Source: Alteromonas_E sp964230255
Lineage (GTDB): Bacteria; Pseudomonadota; Gammaproteobacteria; Enterobacterales; Alteromonadaceae
NCBI GenBank assembly: GCA_964230255.1
Contig: CAXRGW010000128.1
Location: forward strand, 1 to 54,341
Length of the DNA stretch: 54,341 bases
Reading direction: 5' to 3'
The position numbers and the translations under genes are program-made. Positions 53,220 to 54,341 of this stretch are shown here, one piece after another. Under the pieces are notes generated by a model. The model saw only the letters and a program-made list of their open reading frames with translations, was not told where the DNA came from and searched no databases. Positions within the stretch are counted from its first letter, which is position 1; the number at the start of each line of letters is the position of its first letter.

Positions 53220-54200
53220 TTATTTGAACTGCTTTAAGAAGCGCATATCATTTTCGAAAAATGCGCGTAAATCGTTGACGCCATAACGCAACATGGTGAG
53301 TCGTTCTACCCCCATACCAAATGCAAATCCGGTATATTCTTCCGGGTCAATGTTGACCGCTTTCAAAACATTAGGGTGGACCATTCCACAACCTAAAACT
53401 TCAAGCCATTTACCGTTTTTCCCCATCACATCAACTTCAGCTGACGGCTCAGTAAATGGAAAGTACGATGGGCGGAAGCGTACCTGTAGATCTTCTTCAA
53501 AAAAATGATGCAAAAAGTCATGTAAAATCCCTTTGAGATCCGCAAAACTGATGTTGCGGTCGACCATCAAACCTTCAACTTGATGGAACATTGGCGTGTG
53601 AGTCTGGTCGTAGTCATTGCGATATACACGACCCGGAGAAATAATTCGCAATGGCGGCTTCTCAGTTTCCATCGTTCTGATTTGTACACCTGATGTTTGC
53701 GTACGCAACATTATATTCGGTGAAAAATAAAAGGTGTCATGATCCGCACGCGCAGGGTGATTAGCAGGAATGTTTAACGCGTCGAAATTGTGAAAACCAT
53801 CCTCAACTTCTGGACCCGTTTTTACCGCAAAGCCCAAATCGCCAAAGAACTGTTCAATACGCGCGATAGTCCTTGATACGGGATGCAAGTTACCTGAGGC
53901 TTCGCCGCGACCAGGTAAAGTAACGTCGAGTTTTTCTGCAGCTAACTTTGCATTGAGTTCAGCAGTTTTAAGCGCCGCACCTTTTTCACTCAACAGACCT
54001 TGAATAACCTGCTTCGCCTGATTAATTTTCTGACCAGCAGCTGGGCGTTCTTCTGCAGATAATTGTCCAAGGCCTTTTAAAAGGTCTGTCAACTTACCTT
54101 TTTTACCCATAAATTCGACCCGAATTTCATCGAGCCTTGCCACATTATCGGTGGCATCAATCAACGATTTTGCTTCATTGATGATTGCATCAAGATCCAT
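53220..54200 (-). CDS. pheS: Phenylalanine-tRNA ligase alpha subunit
   Basis: The catalytic alpha subunit has 326 residues: an N-terminal coiled coil (about 1-90) and the class II core. The core contains HPARADHDTFYF (motif region), RTQTSGVQIRTM, and FRPSYFPFTEPSAEVDV. The last segment FGMGVERLTMLRYGVNDLR is motif 3. AGAGG precedes the ATG. A leader hairpin and a possible promoter lie upstream. No Phe-rich pheM-like leader peptide is seen. Confidence 0.97.
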   Translation of the reverse strand: MDLDAIINEAKSLIDATDNVARLDEIRVEFMGKKGKLTDLLKGLGQLSAEERPAAGQKINQAKQVIQGLLSEKGAALKTAELNAKLAAEKLDVTLPGRGEASGNLHPVSRTIARIEQFFGDLGFAVKTGPEVEDGFHNFDALNIPANHPARADHDTFYFSPNIMLRTQTSGVQIRTMETEKPPLRIISPGRVYRNDYDQTHTPMFHQVEGLMVDRNISFADLKGILHDFLHHFFEEDLQVRFRPSYFPFTEPSAEVDVMGKNGKWLEVLGCGMVHPNVLKAVNIDPEEYTGFAFGMGVERLTMLRYGVNDLRAFFENDMRFLKQFK

Positions 54201-54217
54201 AACATCCTCTAGCGGTT

Positions 54218-54240
54218 AGTGCGCATTTATGTCGCGCACT
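54218..54240 (-). promoter_or_regulatory. Hairpin in the pheS leader
   Basis: AGTGCGC and GCGCACT (54218-54224, 54234-54240) form a 7-bp GC-rich stem around nine bases. It lacks a T-run, so it is not a typical terminator. It sits between the candidate promoter and the ribosome-binding site. Confidence 0.45.
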
Positions 54241-54263
54241 GGGAGTGCAAAATAAAGCTCGAT

Positions 54264-54291
54264 ATTTTACACAAGAACCGCAGATAAGTAA
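54264..54291 (-). promoter_or_regulatory. Candidate promoter for pheS
   Basis: On the minus strand TTACTT (54291-54286) and TAAAAT (54269-54264) are 16 bases apart. It would let pheST-ihfA be transcribed apart from genes beyond the window edge. Confidence 0.4.
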
Positions 54292-54341
54292 CAGCCCTAG
54301 ATGTAATTTGTTGCCGTTTAGTCTGTCTTTTCCAAGCTTTT

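Noticed and set aside
1..54341. Search for mobile elements, phage genes, toxin-antitoxin or defence modules
   Set aside because: No transposase, integrase, terminal repeats, restriction, CRISPR or toxin-antitoxin signatures were seen in any gene or gap.

Overview
The window is an ordinary-looking, densely coded stretch of chromosome from a Gram-negative bacterium, almost certainly a gammaproteobacterium and probably a marine heterotroph related to the Alteromonadales or neighbouring orders. The evidence is the gene content and order: pheS-pheT-ihfA, PilZ-mfd-csiV, a LiuR-controlled leucine catabolic cluster, an ECF sigma factor paired with a DUF3379 protein, DUF2750, DUF2059 and a CsdA/CsdE-type desulfurase. 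I see no rRNA, tRNA, CRISPR array, phage, transposase or integrase. No gap between genes reaches 300 bases.

Left part (1-9.8 kb): the 3' portion of sbcB (exonuclease I), a DUF342/FapA-like gene with a sigma-28-like promoter, a two-CBS-domain protein and a 2OG-Fe(II) oxygenase. These are followed on the minus strand by a tightly overlapped operon: an exported arylformamidase-like hydrolase, kynureninase, a periplasmic-binding-domain diguanylate cyclase and a lipoprotein. This links kynurenine chemistry to c-di-GMP signalling and is the most suggestive grouping in the window.

Leucine degradation (8.6-17 kb): liuR-liuA-liuB-liuC-liuD-liuE on the plus strand, with a divergent acetyl-CoA acetyltransferase. 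Two LiuR-type operator sequences lie between them. Together the enzymes take isovaleryl-CoA to acetyl-CoA plus acetoacetate.

Lipid and hydrocarbon region (17-28.7 kb): a SRPBCC protein plus a fatty acid desaturase, glgC, an AraC regulator translationally coupled to an alpha/beta hydrolase, and a divergent AlkB-type membrane hydroxylase with a perfect 11-bp dyad in the shared control region. An MFS carrier, an acyl-CoA thioesterase-like protein, an HDOD protein coupled to a PanE-like reductase, and a glycosyltransferase follow.

Middle (28.7-37.3 kb): DUF2059 protein, ECF sigma plus DUF3379 anti-sigma candidate, a PlsC-like acyltransferase, a cysteine desulfurase fused to a SufE/CsdE domain, DUF2750, xthA, a CbiM-like membrane protein, a phosphoribosyltransferase and an orphan LolC/LolE-type permease.

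Right part (37.4-54.3 kb): PilZ-like protein, mfd, csiV and a cobalamin adenosyltransferase form one plus-strand unit. Then come a PadR regulator with a membrane protein carrying a permease-prefix-like N-terminus, under two near-identical 22-bp direct repeats; nagZ with a DASS carboxylate transporter; a penicillin-acylase-family hydrolase; two unrecognised small genes; and ihfA, pheT and pheS.

No obvious defence system or large novel island is present. The best leads are regulatory (PadR tandem operators, AraC/AlkB dyad, sigma-28 site) and organisational (the kynureninase-diguanylate cyclase operon, the desulfurase-SufE fusion, the orphan Lol permease).
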